DNA of 64,000 nt from Xanthostigma xanthostigma. Taxonomy: Eukaryota; Arthropoda; Insecta; Raphidioptera; Raphidiidae. Of the stretch, positions 10,786-24,087 are shown piece after piece; the stretch's first letter is position 1, and every line of letters begins with the position of its first letter. Below the pieces are notes generated by a model, which was not told the origin of the DNA, ran no database searches, and saw only the letters and a list, made by a program, of their open reading frames with translations. A program made the translations under genes and the position numbers. The DNA lies in NCBI GenBank assembly GCA_963575645.1, contig OY754470.1, positions 49,569,201 to 49,633,200 on the forward strand, read 5' to 3'.

Positions 10786-11240
10786 TGTAAACTCTATATA
10801 GCGACGCTCATGGGGCTGTACACTTTGTGACGTTATTGAGAGTCGTCCTTAAACGGAGAGAAAAATAATCCATTACATAATATTTTTTTAAATATGTATT
10901 TACTCATAATGTATCAAATTTACAACTGACCAAAAACCATTCATACTATCACAAATTACAGCGCTTATTGTATCTTTGACTGACGTTTTTTGCTATTCCT
11001 GTATTTTAATGGAATTTCTTAGAATCTTCGATACGCATGATGCCGACAACAAAGCAACAAAATAACAAACAAGTACTGTTTATTGCTTAATGATGACGTA
11101 TTGTTGTCGTTATTTAGAGTGGGTGTGTCGTTATTTAGAGAGTATCATTGTATGAGCAACAAGGTAAACCAATTAGAGTGAAGTAATTTCGACGTTTTAA
11201 GGAGTTTTCCGTTATATCGAGTGACGTTAAAACTCACTTG
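10786..11240. mobile_element. Possible pogo/Tigger-like remnant (cgttat-rich ends)
   Basis: The left end 'gtgtaaactctatatagcga' and the right part 'ttccgttatatcgagtgacg' are inversely related, and 'cgttatttagagtg' is repeated at 11109-11145. Such 'cgttat' ends occur in pogo-like miniature elements. Exact borders are not resolved. Confidence 0.35.
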
Positions 11241-12660
11241 GTGCTATTCTGTATTGTCAACGTAAAAAATAATGCTGAGCTGCAAAAATATTGTCAAAAT
11301 TTTGATTTGACAATTACTTTAGATTGTAATAATATTGAATAGTCATTGACGATAAATGTATTAAATAAAATACAAAAAAATTAATTTCAAAAATCAAAGA
11401 AAAATGTTTAAGATATTAAATAACAGTTGTTTTTCCTGCGAAGCTCTGAAAAAATGGCGCTTTAAAAGCAGAGAAAAAAATTATAGACAAAAAAAATTTT
11501 AGGCAACCTGTATATTAGTTAAGGGCCTAAAGAAAATCCAGAAATTTAGAGCGAAACGTCGCTAATTAAGAAAATAAAATAAATTCAACATTGCAACATC
11601 AATATTGACATTAGTTATGGTCCAATACCTGAAAAAATTCCAGTCGACGTTAATAATAATAATACACAAAAATTATAGTATAGTATTAGTAGAGTGACCC
11701 ACAAACGCTTCCCATAGTCTAATGATTCATTTGTTCTTCTTTAAGGTCAGTTCAACGTGATTTATATGCGCCAACTGATTGTAATATACTGATAAAATAT
11801 TAATTTAAATTTTCATTTAATGTTTCCAGTGTTACAACCTTTTTTATAAAAGTGCTCAGATATTCATTTTTACTACATATTAAAGTTTTTTTGTTGCGGA
11901 AAAAATTTTATTAAAGATTTTATTGAATAATAAAATTTGTTATCAGGTTTCTCGTTAATACCAACATTAACTAAAATCAAACGGACCGAAAATATTCCTA
12001 GAATTTTTTACTTTCTCATTTTCTAGTTTTTAATTAATCTATTTGAAAAATATTTAATTAATACGTATGACAAATTGACACTAACTAACCGTTTAATCTA
12101 TGACAATATATTTAAATTTACACATTTTATATTTGTGTATTTACGATGATCACACTTCCAGGAGAAAAAAGGTTCTGGAAAGTTTTACAAAACTGGAAAT
12201 GCAAATGCGTGGAATACTCCTAATTGATTTGTCATTATAATGATTTGGCTAACGGTGCATGCGATGATGAATATATGGTACATTTCCCAGCTGTTATTTA
12301 AAGTACCCTTAAGTTATAGTGGTTTGTACGACAATTGTTGACATAAACAACGCTTAAGTCAGATTTACCATGTGTTATATCAAAGCAAGTACCTCATAAT
12401 AACTATGTGGGTACATGATTATTACTTTTGCCGTCGGCATAAACTGACAAATAGAAGCAGCCAGATAGACATGTCATAGCGTCAGACATGATATGTGGGA
12501 ACAACTAAACAACTATAACTCTGTAACACTATCATCCGCGCAGTTTTCATATGGTAATGTCAAGATTACATACATACAATTTTCATTATGGAAACAATAT
12601 TACTGCTTTGATTTCTTTTTTCAAATTACAATCAGGTTATCAAAAATAAAAAGAAGAGAA
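11241..12660. other. No gene seen, AT-rich
   Basis: Long AT-rich stretch. At 11242 'ggtgctattctgtattgtca' resembles one end of the inverted-repeat element at 42.33 kb but has no partner end. Confidence 0.3.
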
Positions 12661-12669
12661 ATCATTGCC

Positions 12670-12716
12670 TTACCTCCATCTAACATGGGTCTCGAACCCA
12701 GCACCTCGAGACCATG
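12670..12716 (-). repeat. tRNA-like fragment (B box only)
   Basis: The minus strand reads 'gtgctgggttcgagacccat', a good Pol III B box, followed towards 12650 by AT-rich sequence. No A box is visible, so this is at most the 3' half of a tRNA or SINE. Confidence 0.3.
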
Positions 12717-12842
12717 AATCTTGAGTTTTTGACTTGATATCAATTCCACATTTATACATTTTCAAATTACTGTCATTTAAATTGCTCTCAATTTCTCTGA
12801 ACTATCGTTTAGGTGATATAGGTATAGGAGACAGTAATTTTT

Positions 12843-13162
12843 AAGTTCTTTTCCCCCGAAAATTATAAAAAAATTCAGAAAATATGTTGTTAAATTCATG
12901 CTTCTATAAGCTTTCATTTGACACCCTACACGATGCCTATAAAATTTCTTTTTCTATTTCACACTCTGAAATTAACCCCTAGAATCAAAAATCAACTTTT
13001 TGTATTTCAGGTCTGTGATCGGATCACCCCATTCTATCTCTGCGCCAAACTTCAAATTTTTATGTCGAACAGTTTCAGAGAAAATCGCCTCTGACAGACG
13101 GACGGACGGACACCGAAGTGATTCCATACGTGTTTCGTTTTGCACGGAACACTAAAAAGACA
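12843..13162 (+). repeat. Dispersed repeat R4, copy 2
   Basis: From 'ttcttttcccccgaaaatta' to the tail 'gacggacggacggacaccga' and 'cacggaacactaaaaag'. It lacks the divergent middle found in copy 1 at 9.64 kb. Non-coding. Confidence 0.65.
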
Positions 13163-13770
13163 TAAAGATGATGACGTAACAATTAATTTAAATGGAACGG
13201 CATCGGTTTAGGATATAAATCCATGCCACAGTACCTACCTATTATTATCAGCCAGTACTCGCTCATGACATACGATATATAATATGTAGGTATGTACATT
13301 TTACAGGCAGCTATTATGATTTTTTACTGATATCTTTTTATGATAGATGGCGTCTGCTTTTTATGTATTTTCCGAGAGTGAAAATTTATGGATGAACAAA
13401 CTATCCTTAATTTATGGATTACTTTTGTGACGTGTCTCACATGTATTTAGCATGAAATAACATTTTTGATATATGTGTCGTTAAAGTAAAAAAAAACAAT
13501 TCGCGCTAGAATAATAAATAATGTAAAGATATACAACAGGATACTCTCCTCTGAATCCCTGTTCCCGAAATTGTAATATAATGTATGACTTAATGCCTAA
13601 GATGTTTTATTTATTTTGAAAAAATTTATATAATTTAATAAATAGAAAATCAGAAAAAAATAAAAGTTGACATGTTTTAAAACAATTAAATAACCAATAA
13701 GTTTATTTATCGACACAAAAGATTCTGTCATTAACATTTTGATTTAAAAAAAAATAAGTTTAAAAACAAA

Positions 13771-14208
13771 AACCCGACTACTGAAGAGTATGAAAAAGAA
13801 AATATTCTCATCTGAGGATAGCCGTGGTCATATGTCACCTACCATAACAAAACATTACATTTTAACAGTAGTAAGCGATCATAAAGCTCTATGTATATGA
13901 AATGGCAGACGACCACGGATATCTTCAGATAAGAATATTTTCTTGTTTCATATTTGTAAGTAAATTATTTTTTTTGAACTTATTTTTTATTTGTTTTCAA
14001 TTTGCTCTCTGGGACCAAAATTCAAAAATAAATGTAGTCTATGTTACTCGGGCTTATGATAACGAATCGATTGAAACCTTATTTATCAAAATCGGATGAA
14101 TAGTTTAGGCGCTATGATGAAACATCCGTAAATACAAGCATACATACATACATACATAGACTGCTAAACTCATAACCCTTCCTTTTGGCTTAGCCGTAGT
14201 CGGGTAAT
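13771..14208 (+). repeat. Foldback-plus-tail repeat R5, copy 1
   Basis: The repeat starts 'acccgactactgaagagtat', contains an inverted arm pair ('attctcatctgaggatagcc' with 'ccacggatatcttcagataa' opposite), then a tail 'ctgctaaactcataaccctt' ending 'agccgtagtcgggtaataa'. A second full copy is at 46487-46957, a tail-only copy at 37819-38002. A 65-codon frame (13902-14099) is accidental. Confidence 0.7.
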
Positions 14209-15570
14209 AAATAAAACCCGTTTTAATTTTTTTTTATTTAGAATTTTTATTATAACAATTTACATTATTACATTATTGCTTCCCGTAACCTCAGTGCTCG
14301 GTTAACCTGTTATTCTATCCCGAAGCGGTCAAGTGCTATACCGTCTCGACAGTTGGAAAGTTTGCAACGAATTATTTCTTAAGCATCGAGTTTAGTGAAA
14401 CGTTTTATCTAGCTACTTGTATTTCATTTTAAAATTTCGTTTGCTAAGATAGTAAAACATGATTTTTTAATAACATAACCGTAAATAAATTAAGTACGCC
14501 TATTGAAAAGCAATAAAATTTCATCTTTTACTTGGAAATAAGGTTACGAATCTGTCGGTAACCACATAAAAGACACCGCTTTCGAGTTAGGTTTTTGATT
14601 ATGCACTTATCATGTCCGATTGTGTTGTGCAAAACAATTGTGAAATAACGATGTCAAGTATAAATAAATTAAAATGTTGTGTTTCATTTAATTTGAAGTG
14701 TATTAGTTAATCGATGTTGGTGCAACTGGCTAATATAGTTGAATGACCGTTCAAAAACTTATGACACGACAATAATTTCAGTGAACTTGAAACCAAGTAT
14801 AAATGATTCACGCTAACATGAGTGGAAAAACGGTGCTTTTACAGTTTTGAGTCGAACACACTTCTTCCATTATAACATTATAAATTGATGAAGCTTTAGA
14901 TACGGCCGGAGGCCCGGTACAGAATGTCTTTGCGTAAACCAGTGGTTTTCAACCATCATCGACTTTTTTACGGATTATTCAATGTTGGATTTATTTGAGT
15001 GGTGTAGAGGAATGGATATTTATACATGACAAAAAGTGCTACATACATTCATCATTAAATTACATTAATTTAATTCTAAAAATCTCCTAAAAACTCTAAC
15101 TTTAAAATTTGGCTTCGCTCTGTAAGCCATTTCTTTGCAATTGCCAACGGACCCAAGCTAAAAGTCGCTCTATTGGTGGTTAAGAAAACGATGGAATTAG
15201 ACACAGGCGTAACTGACTCATCGCTCATTAGATCAAATTTAAATTCATAATATGGCTTATTAACGGACTTCTCGGAGTTTTTTATTTTTCAATTACTTTT
15301 CCAAATAAAGGTAGTTTATTTATGAACGAGACTCGAAAACGATTTTCTCTAAAATGACTCCAGTGGTTTTGATCATATTGATTATAAATAAATGGTCATT
15401 ATTGACCTTACAATATGCTATCATTCATTTTTTGTCCCGGAAAATACAGTTTTGCAAAAAAAAATCGAAAATTGCCAGTGTGATTAAGTCTATACATTTT
15501 TGCTGTCTTCAAAACTATTGCTTTTATTGAATATATTATGTTTATATTGCTTGTAAAACCGGTATACTTA
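14209..15570. other. No gene seen
   Basis: Mostly unique AT-rich DNA. At 14939 'ccagtggttttcaaccatca' looks like one end of a hAT element (CAGTGGTTNTCAAC type), but no matching end is found. Confidence 0.3.
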
Positions 15571-15640
15571 TTTATGATTATCAAAATTATGAAAATATAA
15601 TAATTATTATCTTTTCATTATTTTGATAATCATAAATAAT
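15571..15640. repeat. Palindrome of about 66 bp
   Basis: 'ttatgattatcaaaattatg' is mirrored by 'cattattttgataatcataa' around an 'aataattatt' centre. It abuts the F1 arm that follows and may be the centre of that older F1 copy. Confidence 0.7.
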
Positions 15641-15805
15641 TTTGAAAGATTGTATAAAAAGCGAATTAGATTTTAAATATTAATTATTTTTAAATTTTTT
15701 AAATCAATTCTGAAGAAGTTCCAAATCCGGATTGAAACGTTAATGTATTAATTTTATATTTTTGTTAATATATTGTCTGAAAAATTGGTCGATAATTTTA
15801 TTTAT
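15641..15805 (+). mobile_element. F1 element, older right arm
   Basis: It carries 'ttctgaagaagttccaaatc' plus 'cggattgaaacgttaatg' and ends 'ggtcgataattttatttatt', where the next F1 copy has inserted. It is a one-armed remnant that served as target for the copy at 15818. Confidence 0.65.
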
Positions 15806-16240
15806 TAATATAATTGTTCAATAAATAAAATTATCGAGCAATTTTTCATAGAATATATTAACAAAAAATATAATTTATACATTAACGTTTCGATCCGGCT
15901 TTGGGTCTTCTTCAGAACTGATCTAAAAAATATAAAAAATAATTAATATTTAATTTCTAATTCGCTTTTTATAAAATTTGTTCAAAATTATTATTATTAT
16001 CAATATTTTTATACTAATTAATAATTTTGAAAGAATTTTATAAAAAGCGAATTAGAAATTAAATATTAATTATTTTTTATATTTTTTAGATCAGTTGTGA
16101 AGAAGATCCAAATCCGGATCGAAACGTTAATGTATTACTTATATTTTTTGTTAATATATTCTATGAAAAATTTGTCGATAATTTTATTTATTGAAGAGTT
16201 CTAATAAGACTTTAATCAAAGATTTGAATAATATAATTGT
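15806..16240 (+). mobile_element. F1 element, complete copy with 12-bp duplication
   Basis: The element (15818-16228) has two arms of about 170 bp. The left arm carries the motif complement ('aacgtttcgatccggctttg'), the right arm 'gatccaaatccggatcgaaa' (16105-16124). It ends 'tttaatcaaagatttgaa'. The perfect duplication TAATATAATTGT lies at 15806-15817 and 16229-16240. The motif stem GATCC/GGATC is intact in the right arm. Confidence 0.85.
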
Positions 16241-17054
16241 ACTTATATTGAAAAGAACCGTTTTAACTTGTGTCAATATATTATTTATTTGATCTTCCGG
16301 TAGACTAATATTATATTTTGAATAATTAGTTCAGGAGTTTGCGTTTACCGAACACAAATTTAATTGAATACTGTGATCTGTTAATTAAATAATATTACAA
16401 CAGATCATCATAGTTAAATGGTATACATTTATACAATATGTATAGAGTTTAAGAAACACTGAAATATATAGACAATAATGGAAGTGTAAGAGTGAAATAA
16501 CTATCGTCCGAAGACAAAGGAGAAAGTGAAAGGAAGACAAGCACAGATGGTTGGGGTGTTGTTAAAATTTCCTGCTGCCTTGGTAGGTACACATGTTGAT
16601 GGGCTTCTACAATTTATATCTATCTATCCTTCGCAGTGTCAGCCAGCAAGAAGATGGGTCTATCTATAATTTGTGGGAGAGTGGATCCAAAACGTGGAAA
16701 ACGTATATTTACAATATGTTCAGTTGGTTCTGAAAATGCATCAAAATCGTCTGAACAAAAAATGGCTGCATTAATATAGCCGTGTCAATTTCGTATTTGC
16801 GATAAATATATTTTTACTTCCAGAATCTAGGATAGTATTCTATGCAACCGTGAAAACCAAAAATAGTATGGATTCAATAAACATTTCAACATACTCAAAA
16901 AGGGAATTTAAGGCTTTTTTGAAATTGTAGTATTTACTGTTGTAAGTCCTGAGGAAGACATAAATTTTGCCGTAATTTTGATCAATAAATATTTTTAGTG
17001 TATAAATATTGTTTTTAATTTAGTCTTGTATCCCGTACTAATAATTGTAATATT
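16241..17054. other. No gene seen
   Basis: AT-rich apart from 16480-16700, which is of higher complexity but lacks an open frame longer than about 60 codons. At 16949 'tcctgaggaagacataaatt' is a weak relative of the F-family motif without a matching stem. Confidence 0.3.
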
Positions 17055-17304
17055 ATGAACAAGGCGTGTTTCGCTGAATTTGTAGATTGCCACCGTTTTT
17101 TCGTCTATTTACGTTGCAAAATTGGTCTCCACGAAAAGCGCTTTTATTTTAACGCGATAATATATAGCCTATGTCCAACCGAAAGGTCCATTTTAAATAT
17201 TGGTGAAAAAAAATTGAAATCGGATGAATAGTTTTGAAGATTACCCTTCGCATATACACAAACTCAAAAATTCGCACATTTTATAATATTAGTAGAGATA
17301 ATAT
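17055..17304 (-). repeat. Dispersed repeat R6, copy 1
   Basis: About 250 bp shared with 41862-42106 (same orientation) and 56159-56400 (opposite). Landmarks: 'ggtctccacgaaaag', 'ttttattttaacgcgataat', 'tagcctatgtcca' and 'atcggatgaatagtttt'. Non-coding retroposon-like sequence. Confidence 0.75.
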
Positions 17305-17394
17305 ACTGCATGGACAAAATTATTTACAATGTATCGGTAGTTTTGAAAGATATCCCAAATATTAAGAAAGATATATACTTCAAAATATTTGTTA

Positions 17395-17585
17395 ATATAA
17401 TAATAAATGAAATTATCGACCAATTTTTCAGACAAATATATTAACAAAAAATATATAAATCAATACATTAATGATTCGGTACGGATTGAATTTATATATT
17501 TTTTGTTAATATATTTGTCTGAAAAATTGGTCGATAATTTTATTTTTTGAAGAGTTCTAATGAGACGTTAATCAAAGATTTGAAT
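17395..17585 (+). mobile_element. F1 element, short two-armed copy
   Basis: Left arm 'gaaattatcgaccaattttt' to 'acattaatgattcggtacgg', right arm 'gttaatatatttgtctgaaa' and the F1 tail 'gacgttaatcaaagatttga'. The motif is broken by deletion at the centre. The flanking duplication may be 'aataataa' (8 bp) but is in simple sequence. Confidence 0.6.
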
Positions 17586-17696
17586 AATAATTTTTTGTTA
17601 GCTTGTAAATTATTATTAAAGTAGATATTAACTTTTATCCATCAAAGACCAGTTCATATCCTCATTTCAAAGATCTATTAAAATTAATAATAATTT

Positions 17697-18078
17697 TATT
17701 AATAAAAAAATAGAATAGTTACTTCTTACCACAACAGTTTTATTAGCGGATGTACATTTCGGGAGCTATGCTCTCATCTTCAGCAAACAGTAAACTCAAT
17801 CACTAAACAATTCTTAACTTAATATAACAATTTCAGGTATAAAACAAAAATAACACTAGGTACGTACTATATCAAAAGACTTGCGGAAGATCAGATAACA
17901 AAATGGAAATCCAAGGTAACTTGACAATTGACAGTTTAGTAATTTAGTTTAGTGTTTGCTGAAGCATAGCTCCCGAAATGTACATCCGCTAATAAAACTG
18001 TTGTGGTAAGAAGTAACTATTCTATTTTTTTATTTTTGTTTCAATCACAGTGCTCTTAATATTTGTATTAATTATAAA
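17697..18078 (+). mobile_element. F3 inverted-repeat element, copy 1
   Basis: Inverted arms of about 95 bp begin 'atagaatagttacttcttac' and contain 'gcggatgtacatttcgggag' then 'ctatgctctcatcttcagca'. The right arm has a 7-base deletion in the motif ('gctgaagcatagctcccgaa'). A tail 'tttgtttcaatcacagtgct' follows the right arm. A candidate duplication TATTAATAAAAAA/TATTAATTATAAA (17697-17709, 18066-18078) matches at 11 of 13 positions. The centre is inverted relative to copy 2. Confidence 0.7.
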
Positions 18079-21000
18079 TAGCTTTTATGTCGGCTTGTTT
18101 TTCAAACCGCATCGACAGAGAAAGACAGATGGCCTACGGTGCAAAATAAGGATAGTAGATAGGAGAACGTAGAGTGTGAGCTAATGCCTACCGTCCTCCT
18201 TTAACCTTCCTTCCAGCAACTGAAGACCTGATAGCAATTTCAATTAGCAACGTACACTGCTGTGATTCAGCTCGATGTCGGAAACTCTTGAATGTCGGCA
18301 TGATACTATCAGTCAAGACATTGATTTTGATTTAGGTTTTGTGTCATCGTCTGCCACAGCACCCTTGGCATTGTGTACCGTATTGTTCTCTGTCTACTGC
18401 TGCGCCCCCAACACTTAATTGTACTAAAAAGTAACCAAATTGTAGCTAATGAAGTCTGATCAAAAAGTATAAATTAACACCGAGATCAAAAACAGTTTAG
18501 CAGTTACGGTTCTTTGGTCTCAAGATTGGTAAAGTGCTAGGAGAAGATTTGCTCTTAAACTCAAGGGCGTAGGCAGAAATTTTATTACGGAAGGGCTGAA
18601 CTATTAAAATTGCAAACGCGGAAAGTGACCGATACATTCGATTTTATCGAATTGTGTTTTTAACTCAAGCTCCTCCCCTGGTTACGCCCTAGCTTACAAA
18701 AATCCTGTATTCAAAATATAGTTTTTTACGTTAAAAAGCAAGTAAGGCCAACAAAAAAGATTTTGTAAATTTGAACTACTGCACAGACTCGTATATTAAG
18801 AAAGCCAGTAAAAAAATGTACCTATACCTATGTTAAAATAGCCTATCAAATTCGTGGGTAGAAAGTATTAGTTAAATATTTAACGAACAAGAAATTTAAT
18901 TGATTGAAAATGCTTGTCTTCTAAATACAGCTGAGTGTTTTTAGACGTAAAGTAGCTAGCTCTCTATAATATCAGGTTGTTTAACGTGTAATACGTAGCT
19001 AGTTTATCATTTATTCAGAAAGCTGTAATGGTACGCAGTATCGATCCTAAATAAAAATAACTTTATATTTTCTGATCACTTAATATTTAGCGCTTACGTG
19101 CAATTTTTCAAACGCATTTTTAAAAGATCTAGCTCAGTTACTCACTTATATGATAATTTAAACATATTATAATACACTTTTGTTTTCGTCAAAAAATGAT
19201 GTTCTTCTTTTTGACAAATTTAGATTTTGACGGCAGTTTGGAGATTGGGAGTGAAGTGGTTTAAATTTACTTAAAAAATATAAGTATACTGCAATAAAAA
19301 AATTATTTTTTCAACTATAATAACCATAAAATTGAAATTTTCATAACTGTTGCTATTTTCTTAAGATAGCATGAGAGAATGGTGTATTTAGAGCCCAGAA
19401 TACTTGAGGATTGATTATTATTACTATTTAATACAATCTCATAAGTGATCGTATTATTATTATTATTCCGTCGTCAATGGATGTTGAATGATCTCTTGCA
19501 ACTCTTTTTTTTATTTTACTGTATTACGCTCACTTGACTGGATTTAAACTGCTTAGAGCTATTTCTGTCGTTCTGATGTTGCATTTTTAATGGACAAAAC
19601 AGATTACGGTAGAAAACAAAATCTTTTATTAATCTGTCCAATACCGTGTAATGCTCATAAAGTATTGAAAATCTGCACAAATAAACCCATTCGTTTCCAT
19701 TCATATTGAACTGAAATTGATCAGAAACATTGGATAATCTCATCCTAATTCTTGCTGTATTTGGTGTAACATTTCTGAATAATGTGACTTTCTTTGCAGG
19801 TACTTTTGTTTAGGTAGGTTATTATTTAAAATAAAAAATCGAAATGAGATATTTGATGAGAAATCTGTCGTCAAACATTAATGTGATTCCGGTAAGTTTG
19901 AACGGATTTAATCTACATTAAGTGCCGAATTTCTCTGCTAACCGATTGGGAAACAATTTCGACTTATTATGTTCAACGACCCAGAAACGACCGACCATTT
20001 CTCAGAATCCAATACCTGCATCAAATAAAATTTTTTGACAATGCTTTCCCCAAATCAGCGTGACTTGGTCTCAAGACTACTATCTATATCCTGTGTAAAT
20101 TTCATGACAATCGCTTCAGTAGTTTTTCAGTTAAATCCGTTCGATTAGACAGACAATAATTTTTTTTAACATTATGTTTGATTTCGTAATTGAGGCTGCA
20201 AATGGAAAATGCCTTTAAAAGGCGAAATTGAAAATTTGTTTGTCTGTTTTGAAGTAATATTGTTACAAATTATTGTACAAATGTATTGATTAATTAATTA
20301 TTGTTAGTGAGCTTTTTCGTTTTGTTTTATTAATAGTCTACTATTAACTTTTTTGTTCATGCTGGTTATGAAATGAAATATTGAAAACTACTAAGACTAC
20401 ACAATGGCACACGGTTGTTATTAATCACATATTTTCAATTAATTATTTACACGAAGAATATATTATGGTTCGTTACCTTGAGAGGGGTGAAGGCTTTTGT
20501 TTATCTGTCCAATGGAGTGAAATGCATAATCACAAGTAAAGTACAGAGTCGAATCTATAGTATGTATTAGGAACTTGTCCTGTCCTTAGACCATCTTAGT
20601 AAATATATATAGATTGAGTGTCATGAATATTTGACGTCAACATGTACTCAAATACTAGATAAACTGATGTGTTCCGAGGATATTTCAGAGTTCGTTTTAC
20701 CAAGATTAGTTAACGTTCTCTGAGGACTCAGTGAAAATCAAAAAAAAAAACTCTTCGAGCTAAAAGCGACCACATACAATTTCTCGGTAAAAAAAGCCTT
20801 GTAGAATTTTACACCGATCCTGTTCTAAAAAATAATTAATCGATTGAAACGACATTTTTCTCAAACTGTTTATACGTGTATATTTTAACAAATTTTCTTG
20901 TACTATTTCCACTTCAATACGACATGTTTTTACTACAAAGCTTGAAAAACGATCTTTTCCTATGTCGATCATTTGTTTTCGTGTTAGTACAATCTTTTGT

Positions 21001-21779
21001 TTTTCATGACATTAAACTACTTCTATATATCTAAAAACTGTAAAATATTTAAGTGACCATTCTTAAATCAGATTTTCTGATAATGCTTCCTGCAACTCAG
21101 ACGCTAATAGAGATGTGTCGTTCAAGAATGTTCTATTTAACATGAACGGTTCTTTTTAGAATACCGTGAACGAACGACTCATGTACTCAAAACTTCCGGG
21201 TACCTGGATTTAGTTATTTATTGTTCATTATAAACGCTCAACAGCTTAGTTCTTTATATCAACTGACGTCATCAATAAAAAATATATGACTCACGTAACA
21301 TTAGTGAAATGGAATCGAAACTCACGACGGCTATGCTGAAATATAGATACGTAATTCATAGATGTTGTGGATTATTGTTACTCACGTAATATTTTAGATG
21401 TTGAATTCAAACTAATCGTACGTCTGGAACGATCCATCTAGCCACGTTGTAGGATACCTATGGCCCTATTTGAGTTTAGAATATCTAGGCTATTATAATC
21501 ACATGATGCTGGTGAATTATTAATGAACAAAACAGACGGATCGTTACGTTGAAAGACAAAGCCTTGTATTTATTAATTCATCACCACGAACACCAATTAC
21601 CTATTTCCATACCCCGTTCGTGTCGTAGTTTGCTACATACTAACGTTTCGTTACCTCTTCTTTCGGGAGACTATCTGTGGTTTTCTTAGGCGAAACTCGA
21701 ATCCAAAAGAAATACATTTTACATCATTTAATCAAATCATGTATTACATAAAAGGTAAAATTGCAAACCATAGCACCTT
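18079..21779. other. No gene seen; longest unassigned stretch
   Basis: Mostly AT-rich unique DNA. 18100-18420 is of higher complexity and may once have been coding or regulatory, but no long frame remains. Short minus-strand frames at 19516-19743 and 20760-20972 show no domain. 21116-21180 holds a short inverted pair 'gtcgttca'/'tgaacgaacgac'. Confidence 0.3.
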
Positions 21780-22195
21780 AATTTGGTTCTCGATTAAATT
21801 GGTCGAAAATTGTTTTATTTTATAGTTTAAAGGTCAGTAAGAAAAAGTGTCTAAAAACCATAGATTTTTTAGCTACAGATATGTTTAGCGAGATTTTAGA
21901 TATATGGATATCCATTGAATTCACAAACAAAATAGATATAATAGTCGAAAACTAGGTAGAAGGTGTCTCTCGGTATAAAATAATAATGTCACATTCGGAT
22001 TCAGCGCACTCGAAAACTTATTTCTAGAGCTTAGGATTTTTTAAGATTTAGAATCCAATGGATCTCGCTAATTATCTCTGTAGCTAAAAATCTATTGGCT
22101 TTTGGGCTATGCCCCATGGACACGTCTTTTAGTGACCTTTAAACTATAAAATAAAACCATTTTCGATCAAAACCGAGAACCAAATCCCATAACGT
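21780..22195. repeat. Foldback repeat of about 415 bp
   Basis: The left arm ('atttggttctcgattaaatt', 'ttgttttattttatagttta', 'aggtca') is mirrored on the right ('tgacctttaaactataaaat', 'aaaaccattttcgatcaaaa', 'ccgagaaccaaat'). Arms are about 140 bp and diverged at scattered positions. No target duplication or family is identified. Confidence 0.7.
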
Positions 22196-23955
22196 TTGTG
22201 TGGGGTCCTTTCACTTCTAAGAACATCGAACCCTTTTTTGAGATGAAACTTTTTTAATCTTTGCGCACAGTAACGTGAATTAAGTTCGTGCGACTGGGCG
22301 ACCTGCTCGCTAGAGTGGGATGCTGGGAAGTCATCACAATGCAGTTTATTACGTATGGATGTGTGTGTGTGTATCTAAGCACTAGGTTCTCTGTATAGTT
22401 AAATTAATATTTTTTTTAGAATACCTAACAAAAAATGTCGGAGTTTTGTCGAAGATGACTGAAATAAAAACTAATGATGTCATGCGTTATCTAAATACTT
22501 ACTTACTTTTTAGTTTTTCACTTCACCTTGAGATCATTTTATTGTTCCTATGAGACTTTCTTTTATAACAACTACTGGAAGATATGTTTTTCTATATGCT
22601 TTACGGTATTATATTAAAATTTACAATCTATTTACGAAAGTTCAAAAGTGTAATAAATTTCGAAGTTTATATATATATAGAAAAATTTATTGTGTCTATA
22701 TAATCTTTTAGGAGTTGGTTTCTGAACATCAGTTTCCGAATACCGTATAAGAAAATATTTTAATATTATAAAACAAGAATTATCTCTTTTACATACCGCG
22801 AACGCTTATAAAACAAATGATGCGGAAAGTAATACTGGGCCAAAGATATCGTTCGATTTCTAAACCAGTGGCAGGAATTTCCAAATAAAAATAAACATTT
22901 TCGTCACATAATTTTTTTCACTGATTTTTCTTTGTATTAATAAAAAATGATTTTAATGTATTAAATAATTTATTTTTACGAGATTTTGAAATGCTGCAGA
23001 ATTATATTAATTTAAAAATTCGTGATTAATTTTTAATAATTAAACAATATTTTATGCCTAAAAGTTTTTTGTTGACTTTCCAAAATTGCAGGTAATAATT
23101 TGTTCACATATAACAGCGGTTTCTAAACAGTGACTCGCGAGCCGCAGACGGTTCTTTTAGAGTTTAATTGTAGTTCAACTAACAAAAAAATGTTTATTTT
23201 TTAAAATTTCGGTATCTGCACCGAACTTCTTCTTTCGGTTCAGTTCGGATTTCTTCAGTTAATTTATATTGCATTATTTTTTTCGAGATATTCTGGTGTG
23301 TACTCGTTTACTTTATACGTGGTATAATAATTATGCACATTTTTATTGTTAATATCTCTTTTTATAGACGACGAAAAAAATTTCAATTTTTTAACAAAAT
23401 ATAAAGCACTTTTATTAACCTTATACTTCAATTTTATTAAGTTCCTAAGAAAAGCCGTTTCACGAGTGAACTACCCTAAGAATTTGGGTAGGCAATTTAA
23501 GTACCGCACTGTCCATGTAAAATGAATTAATATAAATGTATTTGGTGTTAGATATAATGTACAGTTCCATGGTGTCGGTTGAATTATGTTGCTAATTATA
23601 TTTTATCGTCATGTTCTCTGCTGCTATGCCGTATAGCCATTAGCATTCATGTATTCCGGCTTGCCAATATCTTTGTTCACAGTCCATTAGAAGCGACATC
23701 TCGCTTTTCAATTTGCTTCTACATAAATATAGATTGATTCAAAACTGCGTTGTCCGGCATGCTCAGCGTGTAACAATATAACTGTTCACGAGGGTCCTCT
23801 ACAACATGTTCCCGGATTGGAGACCGAGACATGGAGAAAAGGGGAATAGAGATAAAGGAGACGCATCTGTGTAAAAAGAGGCTTTTTTTGTAGATTTTGC
23901 CGCTAGAGGGACACGACAAGACCAAACGTGAATTGGAGCGAAATATAAAGAATTG
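22196..23955. other. No gene seen; one hAT-like end
   Basis: AT-rich unique DNA. 23113-23150 ('cagcggtttctaaacagtga' then 'ctcgcgagccgcag') looks like the left end of a hAT element, but no right end was found. A 68-codon minus-strand frame (23719-23925) has no recognisable domain. Confidence 0.35.
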
Positions 23956-24087
23956 TCGGTTAGAGTACGATCACTCGATGTGCAAAATATTCATTGGAAA
24001 TACACAATTATTATTTTAAATAACATAGTATTATTAGCCGTTTTAAGTCCTGAAAATTGATTTTTAAAACTATTTTTTTTCGCAGTG

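Noticed and set aside
14939..14960. hAT element from 'ccagtggttttcaacc'
   Set aside because: Only one end is visible; no matching right end or duplication found.
16949..16985. Fifth hammerhead-like motif 'cctgaggaagac...'
   Set aside because: The putative stem does not pair and GAAA is absent.
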